A DNA stretch of 64,000 bases from Ideonella aquatica (GCF_018069755.1 NZ_JAGQDE010000012.1:106131-170130); one strand, 5' to 3'; shown: positions 1 through 9,976, numbered from the stretch's first letter. A program made the numbers and translations. The notes: generated by a model from the sequence alone, not told the origin.

Positions 1-2613
1 CCCGCGTCCGAGCCCGACGACGCAACGCCCAGCGGCGCGATGGGCTTCGAGGACACGGCGCTGGGCGCGGTCCAGTTCACGCCGCTGACCTCGGTCCGCA
101 GCCCCGAGCCGCCCGCCCCGCCCGTGGCGACGACCAGCCTGGCCCATGCGCCGGCGCTGTCGGTGGCGGATGTCGACGCGGTGGATGCCCTCGATGACGA
201 GCTCTTCGAGATCTTCGTCGACGAGGCCCGCGAACTGCTGCCGCGTCTGGCCGAGCAGGTCCGCCAGTGGGACGCCGAGCCCACCGAGCCCGGCCGCGGC
301 ATCGCCGCGATGCGCTCGCTGCACACGCTCAAGGGCGGTGCCCGCCTGGCTGGCGCGATGCGCCTGGGCGAGATGGCCCACCGGCTGGAGACCGCGGTCG
401 AGCCGCTGACCGCGCGCGGCGTGCCCGACGCCGCCGCCTTTGCCCAGTTGCACGCCAGCGTCGACGCGCTGGCCGAGGAACTGCAGCGCCTGCTGGACCG
501 CCCGGCGGCCGACGCGGCCAGCCGGCCGATGACGCTGGACGAGGCCGCGGATCAGCCCATGCCGGCACCGCCGGCCCTGGCCACACGGCCGCCCGAGGTG
601 TCCGAGGCAGCCGCTGAAGCGCCCCCGGTTGCGGCGCTGCCCGAGCTGCCCGAGGCGCCGACGGTCGTTGAGACCCCCCTGTGGGGCGAGGACCAGCCGC
701 GCATCGACTGGAGCGCCTTCGCCCAGCCGGTCGCTTCGCCCGCCTGGGCCGCGGTGGCCGACGCCGCGCCTGCCGGCCAGGCCCAGGTGCGCGTGCGCGC
801 CGGCCTGCTGGACCGCCTGGTCAGCCATGCCGGCGAGGTGGGCACGGCGCGCGCACGCATCGACACCGAGGTGGGCCAGATGCGCGGCCAGCTGCGCGAG
901 CTGACCGACAACCTTGAGCGCCTGCGCCGCCAGCTGCGTGACCTGGACCTGCAGGCCGAGACCCAGATGACCTCGCGCATGGAGGCCGCGCGGCAGTCCA
1001 ACCAGGCTTTCGACCCGCTGGAGATGGACCGTTTCACCCGCGTGCAGGAGCTGACCCGCATGCTGACCGAGTCGGTCGGTGACGTGGGCACCGTGCAGCG
1101 CGGCCTGCAACAGTCGCTGCAGACGGCCGAAGACCAGCTGGCCGCGCAGTCGCGCATGATTCGCGAGCTGCAGGACGACCTGCTGCGTGCCCGCATGGTG
1201 GAGTTCGACACCGTCTCCGACCGCCTCTACCGCGTGGTGCGGCAGGCGGCCAAGGAGACCGGCAAGCAGGTCCGCCTGGACTTGTCGGGCGGCAGCGCCG
1301 AACTGGACCGCAGTGTGCTGGACCGCATGACGCCGGCCTTCGAACACCTGCTGCGCAATGCCGTGGTTCATGGCATCGAGCCGCCCGGCCTGCGCGAGGC
1401 CACCGGCAAGCCCGCCACCGGGGCCATCGAGGTGGCGGTGCGGCCCTCAGGCAACGAGGTGCGCATCGAGGTGCGCGATGACGGCGCCGGGCTGGATCTG
1501 GCCCGCATCGCCGAGCGCGCCCGTGCTGCCGGCCTGCTGGGCGCCGAGGACCGGCCCACCGAGACCGAGCTGGCGCAGCTGATCTTCCGCCCCGGCTTCA
1601 CCACCGCGGACGAGGTGACCGAACTGGCCGGCCGCGGCATCGGCATGGACGTGGTGCGCTCCGAGGTGACCGCCATGGGCGGCCGCGTCGAGACCTCGTC
1701 GGCCACCGGTCAGGGCACGTCGTTCCGGCTGATCCTGCCGCTGACCACCGCCGTCACCCAGGTGGTGCCGCTGGACGTGGGTGGCCAGGTGGTGGCGGTG
1801 CCGTCCATCCTGGTCGAGCAGGTGCGGCGCATCACGCCGGCCGAGCTGGAAGCGGCCTATGCCAGCGGCGTGCTGGCCCACAACGGCCGTGACCTGCCCT
1901 TCTTCTGGCTGGGCGCGCTGCTGCAACTGGCCGAGCGCGGCCAGATCGAGGGCCGCACCGCCCAGGTGCTGGTGATCCGTTCGGCCGCGCAACGGGTGGT
2001 GGTGCATGTGCGCGACATCCAGGGCAACCAGGAAGTGGTGGTCAAGAACCTCGGCCCGCAGCTGGCGCGCCTGCCCGGCCTGGCCGGCATGTCGCTGCTG
2101 CCCAGCGGCCAGACGGTGCTGATCTACAACCCGGTGGCGCTGGCGGCGGTCTATGGCGATCAGGCCCGTGCCCGCCTGGCCCAGGTGTCCACCGCGGCGC
2201 CGCAGCACAGCCCCGAGGCCGACACCCACGCTGAACCCTCAGCGCCGCTGGTGCTGGTGGTCGACGACTCGCTGACGGTTCGCCGGGTCACCCAGCGCCT
2301 GTTGCTGCGCGAGGGCTACCGCGTGGCGCTGGCGCGCGACGGCCTGGAGGCGCTGGAGATGCTGGCCGCCGAGCGGCCGGCGCTGATGCTCAGCGACATC
2401 GAGATGCCCCGCATGGACGGCTTCGACCTGGTGCGCAACGTGCGTGCCGAGCCGCGCTGGGCCGATCTGCCGGTGGTGATGATCACCTCGCGCATCGCCC
2501 AGAAACACCGCGACCATGCACGGGAATTGGGCGTGGACCATTATCTCGGCAAGCCTTACGATGAGGACACCCTGCTGGCGCTGGTGCGCCAGTCCGTGCA
2601 GGCGCCTGCCTGA
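1..2613 (+). CDS. CheA-type hybrid histidine kinase with C-terminal receiver (ChpA-like), 5' end missing
   Basis: The frame is open from base 1, so only the C-terminal part is in the window and the true start lies upstream. Domains in order: an Hpt domain whose phospho-acceptor His is the codon at 322-324 (motif LHTLKGGARL), a Pro/Ala-rich linker, a CheA dimerisation helix region (about 780-1200), a HATPase with HLLRNAVVHG (N box) and GRGIGMD (G box), a CheW-like domain, and a receiver with acceptor Asp at 2395-2397 (SDIEMPRMDG). This architecture is that of ChpA/PilL-type kinases controlling type IV pilus motility or second-messenger output; that role is inference because no pil gene is visible. 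A GGDEF gene follows after 6 nt and may be an output partner. Confidence 0.9.
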   Translation, partial: PASEPDDATPSGAMGFEDTALGAVQFTPLTSVRSPEPPAPPVATTSLAHAPALSVADVDAVDALDDELFEIFVDEARELLPRLAEQVRQWDAEPTEPGRGIAAMRSLHTLKGGARLAGAMRLGEMAHRLETAVEPLTARGVPDAAAFAQLHASVDALAEELQRLLDRPAADAASRPMTLDEAADQPMPAPPALATRPPEVSEAAAEAPPVAALPELPEAPTVVETPLWGEDQPRIDWSAFAQPVASPAWAAVADAAPAGQAQVRVRAGLLDRLVSHAGEVGTARARIDTEVGQMRGQLRELTDNLERLRRQLRDLDLQAETQMTSRMEAARQSNQAFDPLEMDRFTRVQELTRMLTESVGDVGTVQRGLQQSLQTAEDQLAAQSRMIRELQDDLLRARMVEFDTVSDRLYRVVRQAAKETGKQVRLDLSGGSAELDRSVLDRMTPAFEHLLRNAVVHGIEPPGLREATGKPATGAIEVAVRPSGNEVRIEVRDDGAGLDLARIAERARAAGLLGAEDRPTETELAQLIFRPGFTTADEVTELAGRGIGMDVVRSEVTAMGGRVETSSATGQGTSFRLILPLTTAVTQVVPLDVGGQVVAVPSILVEQVRRITPAELEAAYASGVLAHNGRDLPFFWLGALLQLAERGQIEGRTAQVLVIRSAAQRVVVHVRDIQGNQEVVVKNLGPQLARLPGLAGMSLLPSGQTVLIYNPVALAAVYGDQARARLAQVSTAAPQHSPEADTHAEPSAPLVLVVDDSLTVRRVTQRLLLREGYRVALARDGLEALEMLAAERPALMLSDIEMPRMDGFDLVRNVRAEPRWADLPVVMITSRIAQKHRDHARELGVDHYLGKPYDEDTLLALVRQSVQAPA

Positions 2614-2619
2614 ACGCCC

Positions 2620-3636
2620 ATGTCCGGTCTGATCGAGCAACTCACCCAGCTGACAGCGCTGCGCAACCGCGAGGAGATGGACCTGTGCCTGGCACAGGCC
2701 ATCCGCCTGCGGCTGGCCGCCGACGAGGTGCGCGTCGCCCGCCTGCTGGGCGATCCGGGTGATGAGCGCTGGCTGGTCGGCGCCCAGGTGGGCCCGGCGG
2801 AAGAAGCGACCTGCGCCGACCCGTCCTGGGTCGAGCTGCGCGACCTGCCGACCCTGGACGATCAGCCCACCTGGCGCGACTGCATGCGCGCCGCCGAGCC
2901 GCCGCCGGCCACCGCCAGCCTGACCCTGCTGCCGCTGCGCGGCAGCGCCGGCGTGCTGGGCGTGGTTGAGGCGCGCACCAGCGCCCTGCCCGATGACACT
3001 GCCCTGGCCGATGTGCGCGGCCTGCTGGACATCTACCGCAACCTGGTCAGCCTGCTCGACTACACCGAGTGCGACACCCTGACCGGGCTGCTCAACCGCA
3101 AGAGCTTTGACGACACCTTCTACCGGGCCTCGGCGCTGCCGCTGAGCCAGATGGGCGACGAGCCCGAGCGGCGTCTGGTGCGCGAGCAGCGCTACTGGCT
3201 GGGCGTGATCGACATTGACCACTTCAAGCAGGTCAACGACCAGCACGGCCACCTGATCGGTGACGAGGTGCTGCTGCTGCTGTCGCGGGTGATGCGCCAG
3301 AGCTTTCGCGCGTTGGACAAGCTCTACCGCTTTGGCGGCGAGGAGTTCGTGGTGCTGCTGCGCTGCCCGGGCGAGGAAGAAGCCATGGCCGCGTTGCAGC
3401 GCTTTCGTGCCCAGGTCGAGGGCTTCGTGTTCCCGCGGGTGCAGCACGTCACCGTGAGCGTGGGCTACACCGATGTGCGCTCCGGCGACACGCCGCCCGC
3501 GGCGGTCGAGCGCGCCGACATGGCGGTCTACTACGCCAAGCGCCACGGCCGCAACCAGGTCCGCTCGCATGCCGCGCTGGTGCGCGAGGGCGAGCTCAGC
3601 GACCTGGTGCAGACCAGCGACGTCGAGTTCTTCTGA
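2620..3636 (+). CDS. Diguanylate cyclase (GGDEF domain)
   Basis: 338 aa protein with an N-terminal region that looks like a degenerate GAF sensor (residues about 1-145) and a C-terminal GGDEF domain. The active-site loop reads GGEEF (residues 239-243), and an allosteric I-site RALD (R230-D233) sits exactly five residues upstream, so it should make c-di-GMP from GTP and be product-inhibited. The domain opens with the typical DTLTGLLNR motif and carries a short extra segment before DIDHFKQVND. There is no membrane segment, so it is cytoplasmic. It lies 6 nt after the CheA-type hybrid kinase and is probably co-transcribed, which suggests signalling from the kinase to c-di-GMP (inference). Confidence 0.93.
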   Translation: MSGLIEQLTQLTALRNREEMDLCLAQAIRLRLAADEVRVARLLGDPGDERWLVGAQVGPAEEATCADPSWVELRDLPTLDDQPTWRDCMRAAEPPPATASLTLLPLRGSAGVLGVVEARTSALPDDTALADVRGLLDIYRNLVSLLDYTECDTLTGLLNRKSFDDTFYRASALPLSQMGDEPERRLVREQRYWLGVIDIDHFKQVNDQHGHLIGDEVLLLLSRVMRQSFRALDKLYRFGGEEFVVLLRCPGEEEAMAALQRFRAQVEGFVFPRVQHVTVSVGYTDVRSGDTPPAAVERADMAVYYAKRHGRNQVRSHAALVREGELSDLVQTSDVEFF

Positions 3637-3643
3637 ACAGGCC

Positions 3644-5128
3644 CTAGCCCTTGGCGCCGCGCGCCACCGCAAAGCGCGCCAGCGTGCGCTGCCGCGCCTC
3701 GTCGTGGTTGACCACCGGCTCCGGGTAGTCCACGCCCAGGCGCAGCCCGGCCTCGGCCAGCTCCAGCGGCTTGGCCAGCCAGGGTGCGTGGATGGCGCGC
3801 GCTGACAGGCCGGCGAGCTGGGGCAGGTAGCGGCGGATGAACTTGCCCTCGGGGTCGAACTTCTCGCTCTGGCTGACCGGGTTGAAGATGCGGAAATAGG
3901 GCTGGGCGTCGCAGCCGGTGCTGGCGGCCCATTGCCAGCCGCCGTTGTTGGCGGCCAGGTCGAAGTCGTTCAGGTGCAGCGCGAACCAGGCTTCGCCGCG
4001 GCGCCAGTCGATGCCCAGGTCCTTGGTCAGGAAGCTGGCGGTGACCATGCGCAGCCGGTTGTGCATGTAGCCGGTGCGGGCCAGCTGCAGCATCGCGGCA
4101 TCGACCAGTGGGTAGCCGGTGCGGCCCTCGCACCAGGCGGCGAACAGTGCCTCGGCGTGCTTGCCGTGTTCCCACTGGATCGCGTCGTACTCGGGCCGGA
4201 AGGCATGGCCCACCACGCGCGGGTGGTGGTGCAGGATCTGGTGGTAGAAATCGCGCCAGATCAGCTCGGACAGCCACACCTCGGCCCCGCGCGAGCCGCC
4301 CTGCATCCGGTGCCAGGCCTCACGCGCCAGCCGCCGCACCGACAGCGTGCCGAAGCGCAGGTGGGTGCTCAGGTAGCTGGGGCCCTTGATGGCTGGAAAG
4401 TCGCGCGCACGGTCGTAGCGGTCGATCCGCCCCAGGAAATCGGCCAGCAGCTCGGCGCCACCGGCGCTGCCGGCGGGCAGGTGGGGCTCATCGGCGGGTG
4501 GCGGCTCGAAGCCGATCTCGGCCAACGTGGGCACGCCGGGCTGGCCCAGCGCCGCGGGCCAGGGCGCCAGCGCCGATGCGTGGTGGGCCACCGGCCAGGC
4601 CTTGACATAGAACTCGGTCAGCTGGCGCAGCCAGGCGTTCTTGTAGGGCGTGAAGACGCTGTACGAGGTGCCGCTGCCGGTCAGCACCTCGCTGCGCTCG
4701 AAGACCACATGGTCCTTCATCGTGTGCAGCGCCACCCCCCGCTCGGCCAGGCGGCCGCGCACCTGGGCGTCGCGGGCCAGCGCGTCGGGCTCGTCGTCGT
4801 GGCTGGCATAGACCGCCTGCACGCCCAGTTGGCTGGCCAGCTGCGGGATCTGCGCCCGCGCGTCGCCATGGCGCACGATCAGGTGCACGCGCTCCACGCC
4901 ATGGCTGCGGCCCAGCGCCTGCAACTGGCTGTCCAGGTCGACCAGGCTGGCGCGGATGAAGGCCACGCGGCGGTCGCGGCGGGGCAGGGCGTCCAGGATG
5001 GCGGTGTCGAAGATGAAGACGCCGTGCACCTGCCGGGCGGCGCGGCAGGCGGCGTAGAGCGCGGCGTGGTCGTCGGCGCGCAAATCGCGCCGGAACCAGA
5101 CCAGCGCATGGTCCAGTGCCTTGTCCAT
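3644..5128 (-). CDS. phrB: Deoxyribodipyrimidine photolyase, class I
   Basis: 494 aa flavoprotein of the cryptochrome/photolyase family, which repairs cyclobutane pyrimidine dimers with blue light. The N-terminal alpha/beta antenna domain begins HALVWFRRDLR. The C-terminal FAD-binding domain has the family signatures RTGYPLVDA, HNRLRM and NNGGWQWAAS-TGCDAQPYFRIFNP. The start is placed at ATG 5128 because that position matches the family N-terminus; the frame stays open further upstream but would run into the divergent yqgE. It is convergent with the GGDEF gene, with 7 nt between stops. Whether it is a CPD photolyase or a related cryptochrome cannot be settled by eye, but the tryptophan-rich FAD region favours photolyase. 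Confidence 0.93.
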   Translation of the reverse strand: MDKALDHALVWFRRDLRADDHAALYAACRAARQVHGVFIFDTAILDALPRRDRRVAFIRASLVDLDSQLQALGRSHGVERVHLIVRHGDARAQIPQLASQLGVQAVYASHDDEPDALARDAQVRGRLAERGVALHTMKDHVVFERSEVLTGSGTSYSVFTPYKNAWLRQLTEFYVKAWPVAHHASALAPWPAALGQPGVPTLAEIGFEPPPADEPHLPAGSAGGAELLADFLGRIDRYDRARDFPAIKGPSYLSTHLRFGTLSVRRLAREAWHRMQGGSRGAEVWLSELIWRDFYHQILHHHPRVVGHAFRPEYDAIQWEHGKHAEALFAAWCEGRTGYPLVDAAMLQLARTGYMHNRLRMVTASFLTKDLGIDWRRGEAWFALHLNDFDLAANNGGWQWAASTGCDAQPYFRIFNPVSQSEKFDPEGKFIRRYLPQLAGLSARAIHAPWLAKPLELAEAGLRLGVDYPEPVVNHDEARQRTLARFAVARGAKG

Positions 5129-5180
5129 GGCGCCGAGTGTCGCCCGGATCGGCCGGCCCTGGCAGGCGCCGTGAAATAGA

Positions 5181-5768
5181 ATGGCGGGCATGGCCTCGGA
5201 CGGCATCAACCTCACCCACCAGTTCCTGATCGCCATGCCGGGCATGCTGGACGGCCATTTCGCCGGCTCCGTGGTCTACCTCTGCGAGCACAACGCCCAG
5301 GGCGCGATGGGTCTGGTGATCAACAAGCCCACCGACATCACGCTGGGTTCGCTGTTCGAGAAGGTTGACCTGAGCCTGCCCGACGAATCGCTGGCGGCGC
5401 AGCCGGTCTTCTTTGGCGGCCCGGTGCAGACCGAGCGCGGTTTTGTGCTCCACGAGCCGATGAGCGCCGACACCCCCGGATTTGCCAGCACCCTGTCGGT
5501 GCCGGCCGGCCTGGCCATGACCACCAGCAAGGACGTGCTGGAGGCCATCGCCGCGGGTCACGGCCCGCAGCGCCTGCTGATCACGCTGGGCTACAGCGGC
5601 TGGGGCGCTGGCCAGCTGGAAGAGGAAATCGGCCGCAACGGCTGGCTGACCGTGCCGGCCGAGGCCTCACTGGTCTTCGATACCCCGGTGGAGCAGCGCT
5701 ACGAGCGCGCGATGCACCTGCTGGGGGTGGACCCGCGCATGCTGTCGCAGGAAGCGGGGCACGCGTGA
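5181..5768 (+). CDS. yqgE: YqgE/AlgH family protein (UPF0301)
   Basis: 195 aa, normal length for the family. Recognised by HQFLIAMPGMLDGHF-SVVYLCEHN, GAMGLVINKP and FFGGPVQTERGFVLH. The molecular function is unknown; the Pseudomonas homologue was named AlgH for an effect on alginate. Two ATGs are possible, 5181 and 5190; the second gives a start closer to the Escherichia coli protein. Neither has a strong ribosome binding site. It opens the yqgE-ruvX-pyrR-pyrB-pyrC'-plsC string, and its stop overlaps the next start by 4 nt. The yqgE-yqgF pair is conserved across proteobacteria. Confidence 0.93.
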   Translation: MAGMASDGINLTHQFLIAMPGMLDGHFAGSVVYLCEHNAQGAMGLVINKPTDITLGSLFEKVDLSLPDESLAAQPVFFGGPVQTERGFVLHEPMSADTPGFASTLSVPAGLAMTTSKDVLEAIAAGHGPQRLLITLGYSGWGAGQLEEEIGRNGWLTVPAEASLVFDTPVEQRYERAMHLLGVDPRMLSQEAGHA

Positions 5769-6177
5769 GCGCCGCGAGCGCCACCGCCCGCGCCTCCGGT
5801 TCCCGCTTTCTTGCCTTCGATTTCGGCCTCAAGCGGGTGGGCGTGGCCAGCGGCAACCGCCTGCTGGGCGAAGGCCAGCCGCTGCGCACCATTGCCGCCG
5901 AAGGCGACGCCCGCTTTGCCGCGATCAGCCTGCTGATCAAGGAGTGGGAGCCCGACGCGCTGGTGGTGGGTGTGCCCTTCCACCCTGACGGCGCCGAGCA
6001 CGACAATACCCGCCGCGCGCGCCGCTTCGCCCGCCAACTGCAGGGCCGCTTCGGCCTGCCGGTGCACGAGGTGGACGAGCGCTACACCACCACCGAGGCC
6101 CTGGCCGCCGGTGCGGCCGACGCCGATGCGGCCTCGGCCGCGATCATCCTGTCCCAATTCCTGCGGGAACCCTGCGC

Positions 6178-6181
<4 letters not shown>
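5765..6181 (+). CDS. ruvX: Putative pre-16S rRNA nuclease / Holliday junction resolvase-like YqgF
   Basis: 138 aa RNase H-fold protein. Visible family marks are the first acidic motif [14 protein letters not shown], the [10 protein letters not shown] segment and the DERYTT motif near the C-terminus. YqgF homologues process the 5' end of 16S rRNA and were earlier proposed to be Holliday junction resolvases. The start is GTG 5765, chosen because it overlaps the yqgE stop (GTGA) and gives the normal length; the stop overlaps the pyrR start as ATGA. Translational coupling in the operon is likely. Confidence 0.93.
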
Positions 6182-6684
<503 letters not shown>

Positions 6685-6689
6685 CCCCG

Positions 6690-7652
6690 ATGCTCTCCAA
6701 GCGCAACCCGCAGCTCAACCGCCACGGCGAGCTGATCCACCTGCTGTCGATCGAGGGCCTGCCCAAGGCCGTGCTGACGCACATCCTCGACACCGCCGGC
6801 ACCTTCCTGTCGGTCAACGACCGCGAGGTCAAGAAGGTGCCGCTGCTGCGCGGCAAGAGCGTGTTCAACCTGTTCTTCGAGAACAGCACGCGCACCCGCA
6901 CCACCTTCGAGATCGCCGCCAAGCGCCTGTCGGCCGATGTCATCAACCTGGACATCGCCAAGTCCAGCGCCTCCAAGGGCGAGAGCCTGCTTGACACCAT
7001 CGCCAACCTCAGCGCGATGCACGCCGACATGTTCGTGGTGCGCCACTCCGAGAGCGGCGCGCCCTACCTGATCGCCCAGCACTGCGCGCCGCATGTGCAT
7101 GTGGTCAATGCCGGTGACGGCCGTCATGCGCACCCCACGCAGGGCCTGCTGGACATGTACACGATCCGGCATTTCAAGAAGGACTTCACCCAGCTCAGCG
7201 TGGCCATCGTGGGCGACATCGTCCACTCGCGCGTGGCCCGCTCGGACATCCACGCGCTGACCACACTGGGCGTGCCCGACATCCGCGCGGTGGGCCCCAA
7301 GACCCTGGTGCCGGGCGACCTGCGCGAGATGGGTGTGCGGGTGTGCCACGACATGGCCGAGGGCATCCGCGGCGCCGACGTGATCATCATGCTGCGCCTG
7401 CAGAACGAGCGCATGAGCGGCGCGATGCTGCCCAGCGCCGGCGAGTATTTCAAGCACTACGGCCTGACCCCCGACAAGCTGGCGCTGGCCAAGCCCGATT
7501 GCATCGTGATGCACCCGGGCCCGATCAACCGCGGCGTCGAGATCGACTCGTCCGTGGCCGACGGCACCCACAGCGTGATCCTGCCGCAGGTGACCTTCGG
7601 CATCGCGGTGCGCATGGCCGTGATGTCCATCATTGCGGGTAACGAAGCATGA
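6690..7652 (+). CDS. pyrB: Aspartate carbamoyltransferase catalytic subunit
   Basis: 320 aa enzyme condensing carbamoyl phosphate with aspartate, the first committed step of pyrimidine synthesis. The carbamoyl-phosphate loop [12 protein letters not shown], the SSASKGES loop with its active-site Lys, [11 protein letters not shown] and the MHPGPINRG segment are all present. ATG 6690 is chosen because [10 protein letters not shown] matches the family start. No regulatory-chain gene (pyrI) follows. Instead an inactive dihydroorotase homologue overlaps by 4 nt, as in Pseudomonas-type class A ATCases where PyrC' is needed to assemble the dodecamer. Confidence 0.96.
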   Translation: MLSKRNPQLNRHGELIHLLSIEGLPKAVLTHILDTAGTFLSVNDREVKKVPLLRGKSVFNLFFENSTRTRTTFEIAAKRLSADVINLDIAKSSASKGESLLDTIANLSAMHADMFVVRHSESGAPYLIAQHCAPHVHVVNAGDGRHAHPTQGLLDMYTIRHFKKDFTQLSVAIVGDIVHSRVARSDIHALTTLGVPDIRAVGPKTLVPGDLREMGVRVCHDMAEGIRGADVIIMLRLQNERMSGAMLPSAGEYFKHYGLTPDKLALAKPDCIVMHPGPINRGVEIDSSVADGTHSVILPQVTFGIAVRMAVMSIIAGNEA

Positions 7653-8953
7653 AAATCCTGATCAAAGGCGGCCGCGTGATCGACCCGGCCACCGGCCGTG
7701 ACGAGCGCGCCGACGTGGCGGTGGCTGCCGGCCGCATCGTGGCCATCGGCGCCGCGCCCGCCGGTTTCGACGCGGCGCGCGTGATCGATGCCAGCGGCTG
7801 CATCGTCGCCCCGGGCCTGGTCGATCTGGCGGCGCGCCTGCGCGAGCCCGGCCACGAACACGAGGGCATGCTCGAGAGCGAACTCAACGCCGCCGCCGCC
7901 GGTGGCGTGACCAGCCTGGTCTGCCCGCCCGACACCGACCCCGCGCTGGACGAGCCCGGCCTGGTCGACATGCTGAAGTTCCGCGCCCGCAAACTCAGCC
8001 TGTGCCGGCTGTTCCCGCTGGGCGCGCTGACGCGTGGCCTGAAGGGCGAGGCGATCACCGAGATGGCCGAGCTCACCGAGAGCGGCTGCGTCGGCTTTTC
8101 GCAGGCCGAGGTGCCGATCCAGGACACGCTGGTGCTGCAGCGCGCGCTGCAGTACGCCGCCACCTACGGCTACACCGTGTGGCTGCGGCCGCAGGACGGC
8201 TGGCTGGGCAAGGGCGTAGCGGCCAGCGGCGCGGTGGCCACGCGCCTGGGCCTCTCCGGCGTGCCGGTGGCCGCCGAGACGATCGCACTGCACACCATCT
8301 TCGAGCTGATGCGGGTGACCGGCGCGCGCGTGCACCTGTGCCGTCTGTCCAGCGCCGCTGGTGTCGAGCTGCTGCGCCGTGCCAAGGCCGAGGGCCTGAA
8401 GGTCACGGCCGACGTCAGCATCAACTCGCTGCACCTGACCGATGTCGACATCGGCTACTTCAATCCGGCGATGCGTCTGAACCCGCCGCTGCGCCAGCAG
8501 GCCGACCGCGCCGCGCTGCGCGCCGCGCTGGCCGACGGCACGATCGACGCGCTGGTCTCCGACCACACGCCGGTCGAGCCCGATGCCAAGACCCTGCCCT
8601 TCGGCGAGGCCGAGCCTGGTGCCACCGGGCTGGAGCTGCTGCTGAGCCTGACGCTGAAATGGGGCGAGGACAGCGGCCTGAGCCTGGCTGACACGCTGGC
8701 GCGCATCACCAGCCGCCCGGTGGCGGTGCTGGGCGAGGCGCTGGGCTCGCTGGCCGAGAGCGCCGGCCGCTTGGCCGAGGGCGGCGTGGCCGACCTGTGC
8801 GTGTTCGACCCCGCCGCCATCTGGCAGGTCGAGCCCGCCGGCCTGCGCAGCCAGGGCAAGCACACGCCCTTCGACTTCGCCACCAGCGGCACCGCGCTGC
8901 CGGGCCGGGTGCGTGCCACCGTGGTGGCCGGTACCGTGGCCTACCTGGCCTGA
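7649..8953 (+). CDS. pyrC': Dihydroorotase-like non-catalytic subunit of ATCase (PyrC')
   Basis: 434 aa amidohydrolase-fold protein, homologous to type I dihydroorotase but apparently inactive. The metal-binding DxHxHxR signature at residues 59-65 reads D-L-A-A-R-L-R, so both histidines are lost (A61, R63). The later metal-ligand regions are also changed: HLCRLSS stands where active enzymes have a His-rich segment. The general-base Asp motif SDHTPV is kept. In Pseudomonas this paralogue is a structural partner of PyrB. Start ATG overlaps the pyrB stop (ATGA). A functional PyrC must be encoded elsewhere. Confidence 0.93.
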   Translation: MKILIKGGRVIDPATGRDERADVAVAAGRIVAIGAAPAGFDAARVIDASGCIVAPGLVDLAARLREPGHEHEGMLESELNAAAAGGVTSLVCPPDTDPALDEPGLVDMLKFRARKLSLCRLFPLGALTRGLKGEAITEMAELTESGCVGFSQAEVPIQDTLVLQRALQYAATYGYTVWLRPQDGWLGKGVAASGAVATRLGLSGVPVAAETIALHTIFELMRVTGARVHLCRLSSAAGVELLRRAKAEGLKVTADVSINSLHLTDVDIGYFNPAMRLNPPLRQQADRAALRAALADGTIDALVSDHTPVEPDAKTLPFGEAEPGATGLELLLSLTLKWGEDSGLSLADTLARITSRPVAVLGEALGSLAESAGRLAEGGVADLCVFDPAAIWQVEPAGLRSQGKHTPFDFATSGTALPGRVRATVVAGTVAYLA

Positions 8954-9699
8954 TGTCGGCGCTGCGTGCGCTGGGCCGCAGCGTCGGACTGGTGCTTCAC
9001 GTGCTGCACGGCATGCTGCTGATGGCGCTGCTGTGGCGGCGCCTGGACGAGCCAGGCCGGCAGCGGCGTATCCAGTGGTGGAGCGCCAAGCTGCTGCGCC
9101 GCGCCGGCCTCACGCTGACCGTGCACGGCGCCCCACGCCCCGGTGGCGCGCTGCTGGTGGCCAACCACGTCAGTTGGCTGGACATCGCCGCCATCCACGC
9201 CGCCTGCCCGCAGGCGCGCTTCGTCAGCAAGGCCGACGTCAAGCGCTGGCCGCTGCTGGGCTGGCTGATCGCCGGCGCCGGCACACTGTTCATCGAGCGC
9301 GAGCGCAAGCGCGACGCGATGCGCATGGTCCACGAGATGGCTGCCGCGCTGCAGCGCGGCGAAACGGTGGCGGTGTTCCCCGAGGGCACCACCGGCGCCG
9401 GCGCCACCGTGCTGCCCTTCCACGCCAACCTGCTGCAGGCCGCGATCGCGGTGGCCACACCGATCCAGCCGGTGGCCCTGCGCTTTGCCGAGCCTGGTCA
9501 GCCCTTTTCGGTGGCGGCGCAGTACATCGGCGACACCACGTTGCTGCAGAGCCTGTGGCGCGTGCTGGCCGCGCAGGGCCTGAGCGTCGACGTCGACTTC
9601 CTGCCGCCGCAGGCCAGCGTGCATGCTGAGCGGCGGGCGCTGGCGGCGGCGTTGCAGCAGCAGATCCAGCAGCGGCTGGATGAGCAGCTGGCTGGCTGA
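8953..9699 (+). CDS. plsC: 1-acyl-sn-glycerol-3-phosphate acyltransferase (PlsC family)
   Basis: 248 aa membrane-associated acyltransferase converting lysophosphatidic to phosphatidic acid. The HX4D motif is NHVSWLD, and the second substrate motif is VFPEGTTG. An N-terminal hydrophobic helix (about residues 5-25) anchors it. The start ATG 8953 shares its A with the pyrC' stop (TGATG), so it is the last gene of the operon. The C-terminal quarter ends in a Gln/Leu-rich helix. An alternative role in ornithine-lipid synthesis (OlsA-type) cannot be excluded, as this subfamily and PlsC look alike. Confidence 0.92.
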   Translation: MSALRALGRSVGLVLHVLHGMLLMALLWRRLDEPGRQRRIQWWSAKLLRRAGLTLTVHGAPRPGGALLVANHVSWLDIAAIHAACPQARFVSKADVKRWPLLGWLIAGAGTLFIERERKRDAMRMVHEMAAALQRGETVAVFPEGTTGAGATVLPFHANLLQAAIAVATPIQPVALRFAEPGQPFSVAAQYIGDTTLLQSLWRVLAAQGLSVDVDFLPPQASVHAERRALAAALQQQIQQRLDEQLAG

Positions 9700-9702
9700 T
9701 CT

Positions 9703-9735
9703 CTGCCCACAGCGGCCGTAGGCCGCTGTGGGCAG
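9703..9735. terminator. Perfect 15-bp hairpin after plsC
   Basis: Arms 9703-9717 and 9721-9735 are exact reverse complements around a 3-nt loop (GTA), only 3 nt after the plsC stop. The stem is GC-rich but no U tract follows, so either it is a weak or Rho-assisted terminator or it protects the 3' end of the mRNA. Confidence 0.6.
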
Positions 9736-9749
9736 GGCCCTCTTCCGTT

Positions 9750-9896
9750 GAGCTCCCCCAGCCCCCCTCCAAGAAGGGGGCTCCAGCATGAGCTTCGGGC
9801 CGGCCTGCCGGCCGGCGTAGCGCTGGCACGCTGGGCGCACCACCCTTTGTCGTTCTGACTGGAGCCACCCTCTTGGAGGGGGGCTGGGGGGAGCTC
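9750..9896. repeat. Long imperfect inverted repeat, about 35-bp arms
   Basis: Arm 9750-9784 (begins GAGCTCCCCCAGCC) pairs with arm 9861-9896 with one indel and a few mismatches, separated by 76 nt. The structure resembles a miniature dispersed repeat rather than a simple terminator. Confidence 0.65.
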
Positions 9897-9911
9897 CATG
9901 TGCGGGCCTCG

Positions 9912-9940
9912 GCCCGGAGCAGCCTACGGCTGCTCCGGGC
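9912..9940. terminator. Perfect 13-bp hairpin downstream of the glucokinase-RpiR gene
   Basis: Arms 9912-9924 and 9928-9940 are exact complements with loop TAC. It lies 37 nt past the minus-strand stop at 9977. No U tract follows on either strand. Confidence 0.55.
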
Positions 9941-9976
9941 AGCCAGCTGCCATCTGATTGGGTCGCGCCGATCAGC

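Larger units (their letters stand above)
9700..9976. other. Convergent spacer with several hairpins
   Basis: No gene seen. The 277-nt gap between the 3' ends of plsC and the glucokinase-RpiR gene holds two perfect hairpins and one long imperfect inverted repeat, listed separately. Such a dense palindromic spacer between convergent genes suggests transcription termination from both sides, or a dispersed repeat element. Confidence 0.7.

Noticed and set aside
2239..3672. Open frame antisense to the GGDEF gene
   Set aside because: No start signal and composition typical of the complementary strand of a high-GC gene.
9700..9976. CRISPR array or attachment site
   Set aside because: Repeats are inverted, not regularly spaced direct repeats, and there is no integrase or tRNA.
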